From: Adlercreutzia sp. ZJ141
GTDB lineage: Bacteria; Actinomycetota; Coriobacteriia; Coriobacteriales; Eggerthellaceae
Reading direction: 5' to 3'
DNA length: 64,000 bases
Assembly: GCF_011038965.1 (NCBI RefSeq)
Contig: NZ_JAAKEB010000003.1
Coordinates: 62,001 to 126,000 of the forward strand
A model generated the notes under the pieces. It was not told the DNA's origin, did no database searches, and was given only the letters and a program-made list of their open reading frames with translations. The first letter of the stretch is position 1, and the number at the start of each line of letters is the position of its first letter. The position numbers and the translations under genes are program-made. Below are positions 36,576 through 44,996 of this stretch, piece by piece.

Positions 36576-36620
36576 TGTTTCGGCAGCGCTTCTCTGGCGC
36601 GTTCGGTTGTCTGACTATTG

Positions 36621-38102
36621 TTACTTGTGGTACAGGCGGCGCTGCTCGTATTTTGGCTCGCAGCACACGTTGATGCCCAGCGTGCGGTACAGGTGCTCGT
36701 CGGCCGATGAGATGATCACGCTGAAGAACGCGTCGCACCCGCGCAGCTTGTCGGCGTGCTTGATGCATTCTTCGGCTAGAGGGTTCGTCACTGAACTGAG
36801 CGACAGCGCGATAAGCGTCTCATCGGAATGCAAGCGCGGGTTGCCGGCGTGCAGGTGCTCGGTTTTCAAATGGGAAATGGGCTCGATGGCTGAATCCGAC
36901 AGTACGTGCAGGTCGTCGTTTAAGCCGGCGACTTCCTTCAACGCATTCAGCAACAGCGACGATGCTGCGCCCATCAAATTCGACGTTTTGCCGGTGATCA
37001 CCGACCCGTCGGGCAGTACCATGGCACCCGCGGGGGACCCTGTGGCTTCTTCTTTCAGTAAAGCGGCGCTTCGTGCGGGCGAGAAGTTCGAGTTCACGCC
37101 CGCTTGATTCATGAGCAACTCGAGTTTTTGCACGTTCTCCTGGCCAACACCGGTGCGCTTTACATCCACTGCTGCTTTGAAGTAGCGGCGCACGATCTCC
37201 ATTTTCGATGCCTCGCGACACGCCTCGTCGTCGACAATGCCGAAGCCCGCCATGTTCACGCCCATGTCGGTGGGCGATTGGTAGGGGCTTTCTCCGACGA
37301 TCTTGTCCATCATGGCCTTGAGCACCGGGAACACCTCGATGTCACGGTTGTAATTCACGGTGGTTTCGCCATAGGCTTCGGCATGGAACGGGTCGATGGC
37401 GTTCGCGTCGTCAAGGTCGACCGTTGCTGCCTCGTACGCGATGTTCACCGGATGCGACAGCGGCAGATTCCAGATGGGGAACGTTTCGTACTTCGCATAG
37501 CCCGCGCGCACGCCGCGCTTGTACTCGTGGAAGAGCTGGCTTAAGCAGGTAGCCATTTTGCCTGATCCAGGGCCAGGAGCGGTTACCACCACGAGCGGGC
37601 GCACGGTTTCCACGAAGTCGTTTTTGCCGAAGCCCTCGTCCGATACGATGTGATCGATGTCGTAAGGGTAGCCGGCAATAGGGTAGTGCAGGTGGCTTTT
37701 CACGCCCAGTGCATCGAGTCGCTTACGGAACGCATCGGCGTCGGGCTGGCCAGCGTAGCGGGTGATGACCACGTTGCTGACGAGAAATCCCATGCTGCGC
37801 AGGTTGTCCATGAGCCGCAGCACGTCCTCGTCGTAGGTGATACCTAAATCACCCCGCACCTTGCTTTTCTCAATGTCGTTGGCGTTGATGGCGATAATGA
37901 TCTCCACGTCGGCTGACATGCTTTGCAACATGCGGATTTTCACATCAGGTTCAAAACCGGGTAGCACGCGGCTGGCATGGTAATCGTCGAAGATCTTGCC
38001 GCCGAATTCCAGGTACAGCTTGCCGCCGAATTGCGCTACACGCTCGCGAATGTGCTCGGCCTGCATGGTGATGTACTTGTCGTTGTCGAACCCGATTCTC
38101 AT
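36621..38102 (-). CDS. DUF1846 family protein (UPF0371)
   Basis: A 493-residue protein matching the full length of DUF1846. It begins MRIGFDNDKYITMQAEHIRERV and contains YLEFGGKIFDDYHASRVLPGFEPDVK, VVVTAPGPGSGKMATCLSQLFHEYKRG and YAKYETFPIWNLPLSHPVNIAYEAATVDLDD, all family hallmarks. The GPGSGKM loop suggests nucleotide binding. Members are conserved in Gram-positives; structures show an ATP-dependent-like fold but no physiological reaction is established. ATG 38102 is chosen for the GGCAGGG site and fit with homologues; the frame upstream is basic and unlike protein. A TATAAT (minus strand, 38278-38283) may be its -10. Confidence 0.92.
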   Translation of the reverse strand: MRIGFDNDKYITMQAEHIRERVAQFGGKLYLEFGGKIFDDYHASRVLPGFEPDVKIRMLQSMSADVEIIIAINANDIEKSKVRGDLGITYDEDVLRLMDNLRSMGFLVSNVVITRYAGQPDADAFRKRLDALGVKSHLHYPIAGYPYDIDHIVSDEGFGKNDFVETVRPLVVVTAPGPGSGKMATCLSQLFHEYKRGVRAGYAKYETFPIWNLPLSHPVNIAYEAATVDLDDANAIDPFHAEAYGETTVNYNRDIEVFPVLKAMMDKIVGESPYQSPTDMGVNMAGFGIVDDEACREASKMEIVRRYFKAAVDVKRTGVGQENVQKLELLMNQAGVNSNFSPARSAALLKEEATGSPAGAMVLPDGSVITGKTSNLMGAASSLLLNALKEVAGLNDDLHVLSDSAIEPISHLKTEHLHAGNPRLHSDETLIALSLSSVTNPLAEECIKHADKLRGCDAFFSVIISSADEHLYRTLGINVCCEPKYEQRRLYHK

Positions 38103-38411
38103 ACGTCCCTGCCTTCTATGTCGCTTGCGTTGAGTGCCTGCGTTTGCGCTCCGTTTTTCTGGGGCGCGTGCGGTGCGTGCGGTAACACCACGGTACCACC
38201 AACGCGCCGTAGTGTTGCTGCCTGTTGCCGCGTCCCTGTCGCACCCTTGTCTGCACCCCTGCGTTTGCATCGAGCGAATTATAACGCAAGCCGCCGCGCT
38301 GGTTGTTGCCGGTTGGTTTCCAAGGTTGCGGAGGTTGCAAAGACGAAACGCTCAGGAAGAGCTCAGGAGCGAATAAGTGAATCAGCGTTGATGTGGGAAA
38401 CGTGTTGTGTA

Positions 38412-38470
38412 TTGCATCATACACCCATGGGGTATATGCTTACTGCGAAATAGATACCCCAAGGGGGTTT
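38412..38470 (+). promoter_or_regulatory. csoR-copA promoter with two CsoR-type operators
   Basis: Two G/C-tract palindromes, ATACACCCATGGGGTAT (38419-38435) and ATACCCCAAGGGGGTTT (38454-38470), match the CsoR operator style. The first overlaps a promoter (TTGCAT 38412-38417, 17 bases, TATGCT 38435-38440). Binding of apo-CsoR would block transcription, and copper release it. The rest of the 38103-38411 gap shows no gene. Confidence 0.8.
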
Positions 38471-38484
38471 AAGAAAGGATGAGC

Positions 38485-38883
38485 ATGAGCGAGATTCGGG
38501 AAACGAAAGAGAAGGCGGCTGAAGCCGCGCCTTGTGAGAACACCGCGCAACAAGCAGGCACTGCGCAGCAAACTGCCGGTGAGGCGCAGCAGTGCGGTTG
38601 CCATCACAAGGCGACCCCGCGCAGCGACGAGTTTAAGGCCGACTTGCAGCGGCGGCTGAATCGGGCTATCGGGCAGCTGGGTGGCGTGAAGAATATGCTG
38701 GACGACAACCGCTACTGCGGCGATGTGCTCGTGCAGCTGGCTGCAGCGGAAAGCGCGGTGCGCAGCGTGTCGATGATGCTGTTGCAAGATCATATGGAAA
38801 CCTGCGTTGTTGAGCAGATTCGACAGGGAAATGACGAGGTGGTTACCGAAGCTATGCAGCTCGTCAAGCGTTTTGCCCGGTAA
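38485..38883 (+). CDS. csoR: CsoR family copper-sensing repressor
   Basis: A 132-residue metal-sensitive repressor. The DUF156/CsoR helix bundle (residues 47-132) has the Cu(I) ligand set C-H-C: C78 in DNRYCGDVLVQL, and H103 and C107 in QDHMETCVVEQI. The first 45 residues are unstructured and contain an extra CGCHH cluster, which might bind metal. ATG 38485 is preferred over 38479 because AGAAAGGA is then well spaced. It is 10 bases upstream of copA and lies behind two CsoR-type operators, so it should autorepress the operon and release it with copper. Confidence 0.92.
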   Translation: MSEIRETKEKAAEAAPCENTAQQAGTAQQTAGEAQQCGCHHKATPRSDEFKADLQRRLNRAIGQLGGVKNMLDDNRYCGDVLVQLAAAESAVRSVSMMLLQDHMETCVVEQIRQGNDEVVTEAMQLVKRFAR

Positions 38884-38893
38884 GGAGACCGAC

Positions 38894-41740
38894 ATGGGAT
38901 CTGTGAGACAAACGTTTGACGTGACGGGCATGACGTGCGCGGCGTGCTCGGCTCGCGTTGAGAAGACGGCAAACGCCGTTGCGGGCGTTGACAGTGCGGT
39001 AGTGAATTTGTTGAAGAACTCGATGGAGGTTGACTACGACGGCTCGCCGGACACTGTTGCCGCCTTGTGCGCTGCCATAGAGAAGGCGGGCTACGGTGCA
39101 GCTCCGCGTGCGAATACGAACACCGCCGATGTCAGCGCGGGCATAGGTGCGGGATTGGTTGTGTCTGCGCCCCAGCCCACGAACGCTGCTACAGCCGAGG
39201 CGAAGAAGGTGCGTACACGCCTTGTCGTGTCCCTTGCGTTCTGCATACCGCTCTTCTACTTGTCTATGGGCCACATGTTTGGCTGGCCGCTGCCAAGTGC
39301 TTTTATGGGCGAGCGCAACGTGTTTGCCTTCGCATTCACCCAGTTTTTATTGCTGTTGCCTATTCTGTTCGTGAACTTCAAATTCTTCCGTGTGGGTACG
39401 ACTGCGCTCATTCACGGTGCACCGAACATGGACACACTCGTGGCGCTGGGGTCGGCCGCTTCAACTGTGTACGGTGTCTGTGGGTTGTACGGAATCGGGG
39501 CAGCATTGGGGGCAGGGGATAGTGCAGCTGCCCGTCAGGTTGCCATGACTATGCTGTACTTCGATTCGGCGGGTACGATACTTACGCTCATTACGCTGGG
39601 CAAGTTCTTTGAGGCCCGCGCGAAGGGCAAGACCACCGACGCCATAACCAAGCTCATGGATCTGTCGCCGAAAACCGCCACACGCTTGGTGAACGGCGTG
39701 GAAGAGCAGGTGTCGGCGGCAAGTGTTCGTGTGGGTGACGTGCTGGTAGTCCGAGCAGGAGAAAGTGTGCCGGTCGACGGCGTGGTACTTGATGGAGCGG
39801 GTGTGGTCGACGAGTCGGTAATCACGGGCGAGAGCGTGCCGGTGGAAAAGGCCGCAGGCGCGCCGGTGACGGGTGCAACGGTGAACCGTTCGGGGTGGTT
39901 TACCATGCGTGCTGAGCGCGTGGGGGCAGACACCACGCTGGCGGGTATTATCCGGCTGGTTGACGAGGCCACCAGCTCGAAAGCTCCCATTGAGAAAACA
40001 GCCGACAAGATAGCTGGTGTGTTCGTGCCGGCAGTTATCGGCATCGCACTTATTTCGTTTGCCGTGTGGATGCTGCTGGGGTCGGGGCTGTCTGTTGCGC
40101 TTAATCACGCTATTACGGTGTTGGTTATATCGTGTCCGTGTGCGCTGGGTCTGGCAACGCCAACAGCTATTATGGTAGGCACCGGCCGCGGTGCGTCGTG
40201 TGGCATTCTGGTGAAATCGGCCGAGGCGCTTGAGGTGGCGCATGGCGTGCGCACGGTGGTGTTGGATAAGACAGGCACCATAACGCAGGGAACACCCCAG
40301 GTGACCGACGTGTTCGCGCAGGGCGTATTCGTAGCGGCGCAGGGCGTGCAGGAAACGCAGGGCGCTCAGGGCGAAGACGAGGCCACGGCTGCAAAAGCTG
40401 GGCAAGCGCAGGCGACGCTACTTTCGCTGGCGCTGTCGCTTGAGGCGAAGTCGGAACATCCGCTTGGCCAGGCGATAGTAGCCTACGCGCAAGCCTGTGG
40501 AGCTGTCGCGCAACCCGCCGACGGATTCGAGCAGGTGCCGGGCCGGGGTGTTCGGGCCACGGTAGGCGGTCGTATGTGCCTGGCCGGCAATGCGCGCATG
40601 ATGGAGGAAGCCGGTGTTACTGTGTCGGCGTGTGAAGGCGCGGCCGAGGCGTTGGCTGACGACGGCAAGACGGTGTTGTACTTCGCGAGCGATGATGTGC
40701 TTGTAGGTGTAATTGCCGTAGCCGATGTGGTGAAGCCGACGAGCGCTGCGGCCATAGCCGAGCTGCGCCGTATGGGTGTATCCACCGTCATGCTTACGGG
40801 CGACAATGAGCGAACGGCGGCGGCGATCCAGCGTGCAGTGGGAGCAGATAGGGTGATCGCTGGCGTGATGCCACACGACAAGGAGCGAGTGGTTCGCGAG
40901 CTGTCGCAAGCAGGCACGGTCGCCATGGTTGGTGATGGCATCAACGACGCGCCCGCCCTTGCACGTGCCGATGTAGGTATTGCCATTGGTGCTGGCACCG
41001 ATATCGCTATCGAGAGTGCCGACATTGTGCTCATGCATAGCGATCTTGCTGATGTTCCGGCCGCAATTTCGCTGTCGCGCGCGACGCTGCGCAACATCAA
41101 GCAGAACCTGTTCTGGGCGCTTATCTACAACGCTATTTGCATACCGGTTGCCGCGGGCGCGCTTGCATGGGCGGGTATCAACTTGAACCCCATGATCGCG
41201 GCTGCTGCCATGAGTATGAGCTCGGTGTGCGTGGTTAGCAATGCCCTGCGATTGCGAGCGTGGAAGCCCCAGCGTGTGACTGCGACATCCGCGTCGGCAC
41301 CCGCGCAAGTGCCTGCAACGCAGACGTCCGCAACGCAAGTGCCCGCAGCACGGACGTCCGAGACGCACCCCGCGAGCGAAGCGAGCTGCGAGGCTCAGGC
41401 GCAGCTTACAACCGATCGATGCAAGGACCAGCAAAGGGAACAGGAGAGCTCACCGCGCATTTCAGCGGGAACGCTTTCTGCGGACGCTTCGCTTGATGCG
41501 TCCGATAAAGCAATCGAGAAGAAGGAGACAACTATGGAAAAGACACTTAAGGTTGAAGGCATGATGTGCATGCACTGTGTGGGCCACGTGAAGAAGGCGC
41601 TCGAGGGTATTGAGGGTGTACAGGAGGCCGTGGTCGACCTCGATGCTGGCACGGCAAAGGCGCTGCTCTCATCCGATGTAGCTGATGATGCGCTTATCGC
41701 CGCCGTGGTTGATGCCGGCTACGAAGCCACAATGGCATAG
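38894..41740 (+). CDS. copA: copper-exporting P-type ATPase with C-terminal HMA domain
   Basis: A 948-residue P1B-type ATPase that exports Cu(I). N-terminal HMA domain with MTCAACS (C15, C18); membrane CPC motif in VISCPCALGLATPTAI (about residue 415); phosphorylation site LDKTGTITQGTP (about residue 458); ATP-binding HPLGQAI; MLTGDNERTAAAI and MVGDGINDAPALARADVGIAIG. After the last helix comes a long Thr/Ala/Pro/Gln-rich linker, then a second HMA domain (GMMCMHCVGHV). The linker and C-terminal HMA domain are unusual. A start codon with its own ribosome site precedes that domain (separate entry). ATG 38894 has TAAGGAGAC upstream. Confidence 0.94.
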   Translation: MGSVRQTFDVTGMTCAACSARVEKTANAVAGVDSAVVNLLKNSMEVDYDGSPDTVAALCAAIEKAGYGAAPRANTNTADVSAGIGAGLVVSAPQPTNAATAEAKKVRTRLVVSLAFCIPLFYLSMGHMFGWPLPSAFMGERNVFAFAFTQFLLLLPILFVNFKFFRVGTTALIHGAPNMDTLVALGSAASTVYGVCGLYGIGAALGAGDSAAARQVAMTMLYFDSAGTILTLITLGKFFEARAKGKTTDAITKLMDLSPKTATRLVNGVEEQVSAASVRVGDVLVVRAGESVPVDGVVLDGAGVVDESVITGESVPVEKAAGAPVTGATVNRSGWFTMRAERVGADTTLAGIIRLVDEATSSKAPIEKTADKIAGVFVPAVIGIALISFAVWMLLGSGLSVALNHAITVLVISCPCALGLATPTAIMVGTGRGASCGILVKSAEALEVAHGVRTVVLDKTGTITQGTPQVTDVFAQGVFVAAQGVQETQGAQGEDEATAAKAGQAQATLLSLALSLEAKSEHPLGQAIVAYAQACGAVAQPADGFEQVPGRGVRATVGGRMCLAGNARMMEEAGVTVSACEGAAEALADDGKTVLYFASDDVLVGVIAVADVVKPTSAAAIAELRRMGVSTVMLTGDNERTAAAIQRAVGADRVIAGVMPHDKERVVRELSQAGTVAMVGDGINDAPALARADVGIAIGAGTDIAIESADIVLMHSDLADVPAAISLSRATLRNIKQNLFWALIYNAICIPVAAGALAWAGINLNPMIAAAAMSMSSVCVVSNALRLRAWKPQRVTATSASAPAQVPATQTSATQVPAARTSETHPASEASCEAQAQLTTDRCKDQQREQESSPRISAGTLSADASLDASDKAIEKKETTMEKTLKVEGMMCMHCVGHVKKALEGIEGVQEAVVDLDAGTAKALLSSDVADDALIAAVVDAGYEATMA
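41534..41740 (+). CDS. copZ: putative CopZ chaperone translated from within copA
   Basis: In-frame internal start within copA: ATG 41534 preceded by AAGGAG (41522-41527) at ideal spacing. The product, 68 residues MEKTLKVEGMMCMHCVGHVKKAL..., is a complete stand-alone HMA copper chaperone with the C-x-x-C metal site and the length of CopZ. It could be made in addition to the fused form. Inference: an ancestral copA-copZ gene pair became fused by loss of the stop codon, and the copZ start has been kept. Confidence 0.6.
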   Translation: MEKTLKVEGMMCMHCVGHVKKALEGIEGVQEAVVDLDAGTAKALLSSDVADDALIAAVVDAGYEATMA

Positions 41741-41797
41741 TTGCCGTTAGCTGTTTGCTGCGAGCTTGCTTCTCGACTGTTCCGTCGAGTGACGCCT

Positions 41798-41837
41798 GCC
41801 GTCACCGCTGCCGTTGTTGCTTGCGGTGACGGCTTTT
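41798..41837 (+). terminator. terminator after copA
   Basis: GCCGTCACCGC (41798-41808) pairs perfectly with GCGGTGACGGC (41823-41833), followed by TTTT. It lies 58 bases after the copA stop. Confidence 0.88.
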
Positions 41838-41868
41838 CGTTTCGCGGCGCTATGATGAAACTCAGAGC

Positions 41869-42098
41869 AAGACGGCTTTGGTCAGTGTTTCCTTAACAGA
41901 AGGTATGTTTCCTTGTTATTTTTGGTATAGGATACGTACTTTACGGAAACGCTGATCAATTCCGCCAGCCCCGCGCAGACGGGACGGCGCCTGACGGTCT
42001 CAGACCTCGTTTGCGCACGTCAGTGTGCGCTCTCGGTCTTCGACCGCCAGCCATCCGCCCCGCCCGCGCGGGACAAGACGGCTTTAATCAGCGTTTCC
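41869..42098. repeat. palindromic repeat element
   Basis: Bases 41945-42098 form a 154-base imperfect palindrome centred at 42021.5. Outer arms GGAAACGCTGAT (41945-41956) and ATCAGCGTTTCC (42087-42098) pair perfectly, the apex GCGCAC-GTCAGT-GTGCGC (42013-42030) pairs perfectly, and most of the bases between pair allowing bulges. A third arm, AAGACGGCTTTGGTCAGTGTTTCC, lies at 41869-41892 in the same orientation as the right arm (AAGACGGCTTTAATCAGCG...). It has no open frame and fills most of the 400-base gap between copA and the DUF6273 gene. Confidence 0.75.
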
Positions 42099-42141
42099 TT
42101 GGCAAGCATCAAAGCAAGCGTTTGATTCTGGGAGGTTCTCG

Positions 42142-43011
42142 ATGGGGTTTGTGTGCGATATTTGCGGCGGCAACGACGTGATGAAGGTCGATGGCGCATT
42201 TACCTGTCTTGGGTGCGGGGTGCGATATTCGGCTGAAGAAGTTCGCAAGATTGTTTTAGGAAGGGACGCGTCGGCAACTTCGACACCGACATCTTCTCCG
42301 AGTGGTGTCGCAGTTGGTAATGTGTCCGAAAATGCGGTGACCGCCACACCTTCCCGCATTGGTCAGACGGTGCAATTCGGCCGATTCGTGCAAGATGCGT
42401 CTGACGACGCTGTTGCCGGCCAGGTTGCAGCCAGCCGCACAGCAAGCATCGCCGCTGCAAAAAAGGAATCCGCGTCGTTTGAACCCGAACCGATCGAATG
42501 GACGATCGTGGCCGAGGGCGCCGATTGTGAGCTGTTGCTCGCCACACACGCCCTTGCCGCACGGGCGTACAATCTCGACAACGATGTCGTCACGTGGGAG
42601 ACATGCGGCGTGCGCGTGTGGCTGAATGGGAAGTTTCTCGACAGCGCATTTACCGATGACGAACAGGCGCTCATGGTGTGCGCCGACGTGGAAAACCCCG
42701 ACAACGCAGGTTATGGCACAAGTGGCGGCGCACACACATCCGATAAGGTATTCGTTCTGTCGGTCGATGAGGCGAAACGGCTGCTTGTAACCGACGATGC
42801 TCGCCTGTGTCGTCCTACGCGTCATGCGAAAGCAACTGGTGCATGGGAAAACGAGATGGGCTATACCCGCTGGTGGCTGCGCTCTCCGGGCTTCATGCAG
42901 AACATGGCAGCGTATGTCGACACCAACGGTGAAGTGCAATGCCAAGGCATCTTCGTGGACAACGCGGGCTGCACGGTGCGTCCCGCAATCTGGCTGCGCA
43001 AGCGCAGCTAG
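42142..43011 (+). CDS. zinc-ribbon protein with DUF6273-like domain
   Basis: A 289-residue protein. The N-terminus is a zinc ribbon with four cysteines (C5, C8, C22, C25 in VCDICGGN...TCLGCG), followed by a Ser/Thr/Ala-rich linker. The C-terminal half (WTIVAEGADCELLLATHALAARAYN..., TWETCGVRVWLNGKFLDSAFTDDEQALM, WWLRSPGF, AYVDTNGEVQCQGIFVDNAGCTVRPAIWLR) matches the DUF6273 pattern, a lectin-like or sulfatase-modifying-like fold common in gut bacteria. Function is unknown. ATG 42142 has TGGGAGG upstream. The 265 bases after it hold no gene; GATTACT and AGTAATC form a possible hairpin near 43053-43085. Confidence 0.8.
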   Translation: MGFVCDICGGNDVMKVDGAFTCLGCGVRYSAEEVRKIVLGRDASATSTPTSSPSGVAVGNVSENAVTATPSRIGQTVQFGRFVQDASDDAVAGQVAASRTASIAAAKKESASFEPEPIEWTIVAEGADCELLLATHALAARAYNLDNDVVTWETCGVRVWLNGKFLDSAFTDDEQALMVCADVENPDNAGYGTSGGAHTSDKVFVLSVDEAKRLLVTDDARLCRPTRHAKATGAWENEMGYTRWWLRSPGFMQNMAAYVDTNGEVQCQGIFVDNAGCTVRPAIWLRKRS

Positions 43012-43277
43012 GGCGGCGGATCTCGCGTGGGGTAGCTTCTAGCGATTACTCCAGGGACGTTTCGTCTCCTTGTGTAGTAATCTCTCGCGGTTGACTATCG
43101 GCTCCAATGGCTTGTGATCACACCCCTCTTCAATAGGTGTGAGCTGCGCTTCTTCGAAAGATGACACGTTCTCTTCTACATGAGTTAAACTAGCAAAGCT
43201 GGAGAGGTGCGAATGATATTCTGTGATAAAGAGAACAGGGGTACAGGACTATTTGCATGACCCAGATGAACCATAAT

Positions 43278-43724
43278 CTAGCAAGGGTGTTCTCGCAGTA
43301 AAGAAAGCTCCTTCAAGTTTTCGATGGCCATCTCGGCATCGAGCGTGTGCATACCGAGATAGGCTCCCCCCATGGTCTCGGCATCGGCCGTGGCGTAGAT
43401 GTCGCGGCTCGTTTCCCCGGTGAGGTAATGCCAAAACCGATAGAGGTAACCGCTCCAGTACATAGGCTCGCTTCCCCATATAGAGCCTGCGAATGACAGC
43501 CCACCGACCTCGTCATTGAGCTCTTCGAGAAGGTACTCCTCGCCAGCCCACTGAAGGAAGTCGAAGGTTTCGTCCATACGGCGTGCAACATTGCTGTTCA
43601 TGAAGGCGGCAATAAAAGCTGGGCAGTCATAGCCCTGCTCGCGGGCACGCTCGAAGAGCCGACCCTGTATGTCACACAGTTGCCGCTGATCGAGGCGAAG
43701 GTCAGCCAAGGGGAACACCGCCAT
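43278..43724 (-). CDS. conserved partner protein of DUF3990
   Basis: A 148-residue protein starting MAVFPLADLRLDQRQLCDIQGRLFERA. I recognise the pattern FMNSNVARRMDETFDFLQWAGEEYLLEEL...YWSGYLYRFWHYLTGETSRDIYATA...YLGMHTLDAEMAIENL from proteins that sit directly after DUF3990 genes in many Clostridia, but know of no established name or function. It overlaps the DUF3990 stop by 23 bases and has no ribosome site of its own, so translation is coupled. In a toxin-antitoxin interpretation this would be the antitoxin or a targeting partner. Its sequence is unrelated to the DUF3791-like partner at 11219. Confidence 0.68.
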   Translation of the reverse strand: MAVFPLADLRLDQRQLCDIQGRLFERAREQGYDCPAFIAAFMNSNVARRMDETFDFLQWAGEEYLLEELNDEVGGLSFAGSIWGSEPMYWSGYLYRFWHYLTGETSRDIYATADAETMGGAYLGMHTLDAEMAIENLKELSLLREHPC

Positions 43725-44334
43725 TCAGAATCTCGTCGAAGAACAGACCATCTCTGCGATGCGCACGGCATATGCGCTCGGCCAAAGCCACTCCCTCGGC
43801 TCGGTTCGCTTCGCTCGCGGCGATGAGTTCCGTGCGCTCGGTCTCGTCGATGGTTCTCTCGTCAATAACGTGGATGGCATCGCAAGCCGCTTGGGTGAGG
43901 GCGACGACTTGGTTTCCCAACTGCAGGGCAGAGAGACATTGCACGAGGGCGACATCGGTGATTTCTCCGTTGAAGAAACGGTCGAGAACGACAAACATTC
44001 GATCATTGGCTATGGGGCCGATGGCGACATCTGCTCCTGCGAGAGCGCTTGCTGCCTTCTCGTAGATTTCCGTGCCGCGCGCCTGCTCCATTTTGCCGCG
44101 GTAGTAGGCGACAACGAGTGCCCAGAGGGAATCCGCTTCGAACTCGCGAACATCGAGGTTGTCGAGGTCGAGTTCCACCGTGTAGAGGCGCGCCTCGGGA
44201 AAGTCGCAGATAAGGGTGAGCGGCTGCTGGGGATTTGTGCCCAGATAGAATCCTTTGCCGAAGTCGCACCGGTCGCGGCTGATAGGCGCAATGGAGCCTT
44301 CGAGGCCGTGGCGCGAGCCGTGGTACAAAATCAC
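43702..44334 (-). CDS. DUF3990 family protein (ADP-ribosyltransferase-like)
   Basis: A 210-residue protein opening MILYHGSRHGLEGSIAPISRDRCDFGKGFYLGTNPQQPLTLICDFPEARLYTVELD, a clear DUF3990 pattern with an ADP-ribosyltransferase-like fold. It is about 60 residues longer than the protein at 10758, with a helical C-terminal region. GTG 44334 is preceded by a perfect AGGAGG. A TATACT (minus strand, about 44374-44379) is a likely -10. It is the first gene of a two-gene unit. Target and activity are unknown. Confidence 0.78.
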   Translation of the reverse strand: MILYHGSRHGLEGSIAPISRDRCDFGKGFYLGTNPQQPLTLICDFPEARLYTVELDLDNLDVREFEADSLWALVVAYYRGKMEQARGTEIYEKAASALAGADVAIGPIANDRMFVVLDRFFNGEITDVALVQCLSALQLGNQVVALTQAACDAIHVIDERTIDETERTELIAASEANRAEGVALAERICRAHRRDGLFFDEILNGGVPLG

Positions 44335-44520
44335 GAAGACCTCCTAACACCTAAGAACGAATGATGCAGGTAAAGTATAGAGGATTCTCGAACAGTTTAC
44401 TCGCTCGAATCTGGCCTAAGCTCCGTGTTGCGAAATCGTCGCCGAAAGCATCGCTTCCGAAAAGGAAAAAGCAGCGGAGACGCTCGCCCTTGCAATAAAA
44501 TGACAAAAGCTGACAATATG

Positions 44521-44534
44521 TTACTTATAGGTAA
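44521..44534. promoter_or_regulatory. HipB-operator-like palindrome
   Basis: TTACTTATAGGTAA differs at one base from the perfect HipB box TTACCTATAGGTAA at 16595. Its context, ATG-TTAC...GTAA-CAT, extends the palindrome. It lies 60 bases upstream of the pyrG fragment and could be a distant HipB target or a trace of a former hipBA copy. The rest of the 44340-44580 gap holds no gene. Confidence 0.5.
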
Positions 44535-44580
44535 CATTTTTGAGCGACCCGTTGGTGTACTCCATCCCATGATATGCCGT

Positions 44581-44936
44581 GGCGGCACCGTGCAGGTGAT
44601 CCCGCACGCGACGAACGCCATTGTTGAGCGAATCGAGCGCATCGGCGTGCAAACGGGGGCCGATATCGTCATCCATGAGATCGGCGGCACCATCGGCGAC
44701 ATCGAGATCCAGCCGTTTATCGAAGCGTCTCGCCAATTCAAGGCGCGCCGCGGTCCGGGTGAGGTGTGCTTCGTGCATGTGACCTTGGTTCCTTATATCG
44801 CTGCAGCTCACGAGGTGAAAACAAAGCCCACCCAGCACTCTGTGAAGGAACTTCGCAGTTTAGGCGTGCAGCCCGATTTCATCGTGTGTCGCAGCGATCA
44901 TGACATAGATGAGCACATGCACGCGACGTCCTGTTA
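44581..44936 (+). pseudogene. pyrG: internal fragment of CTP synthase
   Basis: The frame reads [100 protein letters not shown], which is about residues 105-225 of the roughly 540-residue CTP synthase. The N-terminal ATP-binding loop and the whole glutamine amidotransferase domain are missing, and the frame stops soon after RSDHDID. The preserved codons show no internal stop, so the truncation is recent or selection persists. It lies directly upstream of xerD. CTP synthase is normally essential, so an intact copy is expected elsewhere. Confidence 0.85.
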
Positions 44937-44966
44937 GCCTCGGTCTTCGTTACGCCTGATGTGACC

Positions 44967-44996
44967 TTAACAGCTTTGAACAACGCGTGGTACCAT
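44967..44996 (+). promoter_or_regulatory. promoter of xerD, leaderless type
   Basis: TTAACA (44967-44972), an 18-base spacer and TACCAT (44991-44996). The xerD ATG begins six bases after the -10 and no Shine-Dalgarno site exists, so the transcript is probably leaderless. Confidence 0.5.

Noticed and set aside
40418-41434. 338-codon minus-strand frame opposite copA
   Set aside because: It covers the CopA catalytic core and linker; the translation has no recognisable domain and no start signal.
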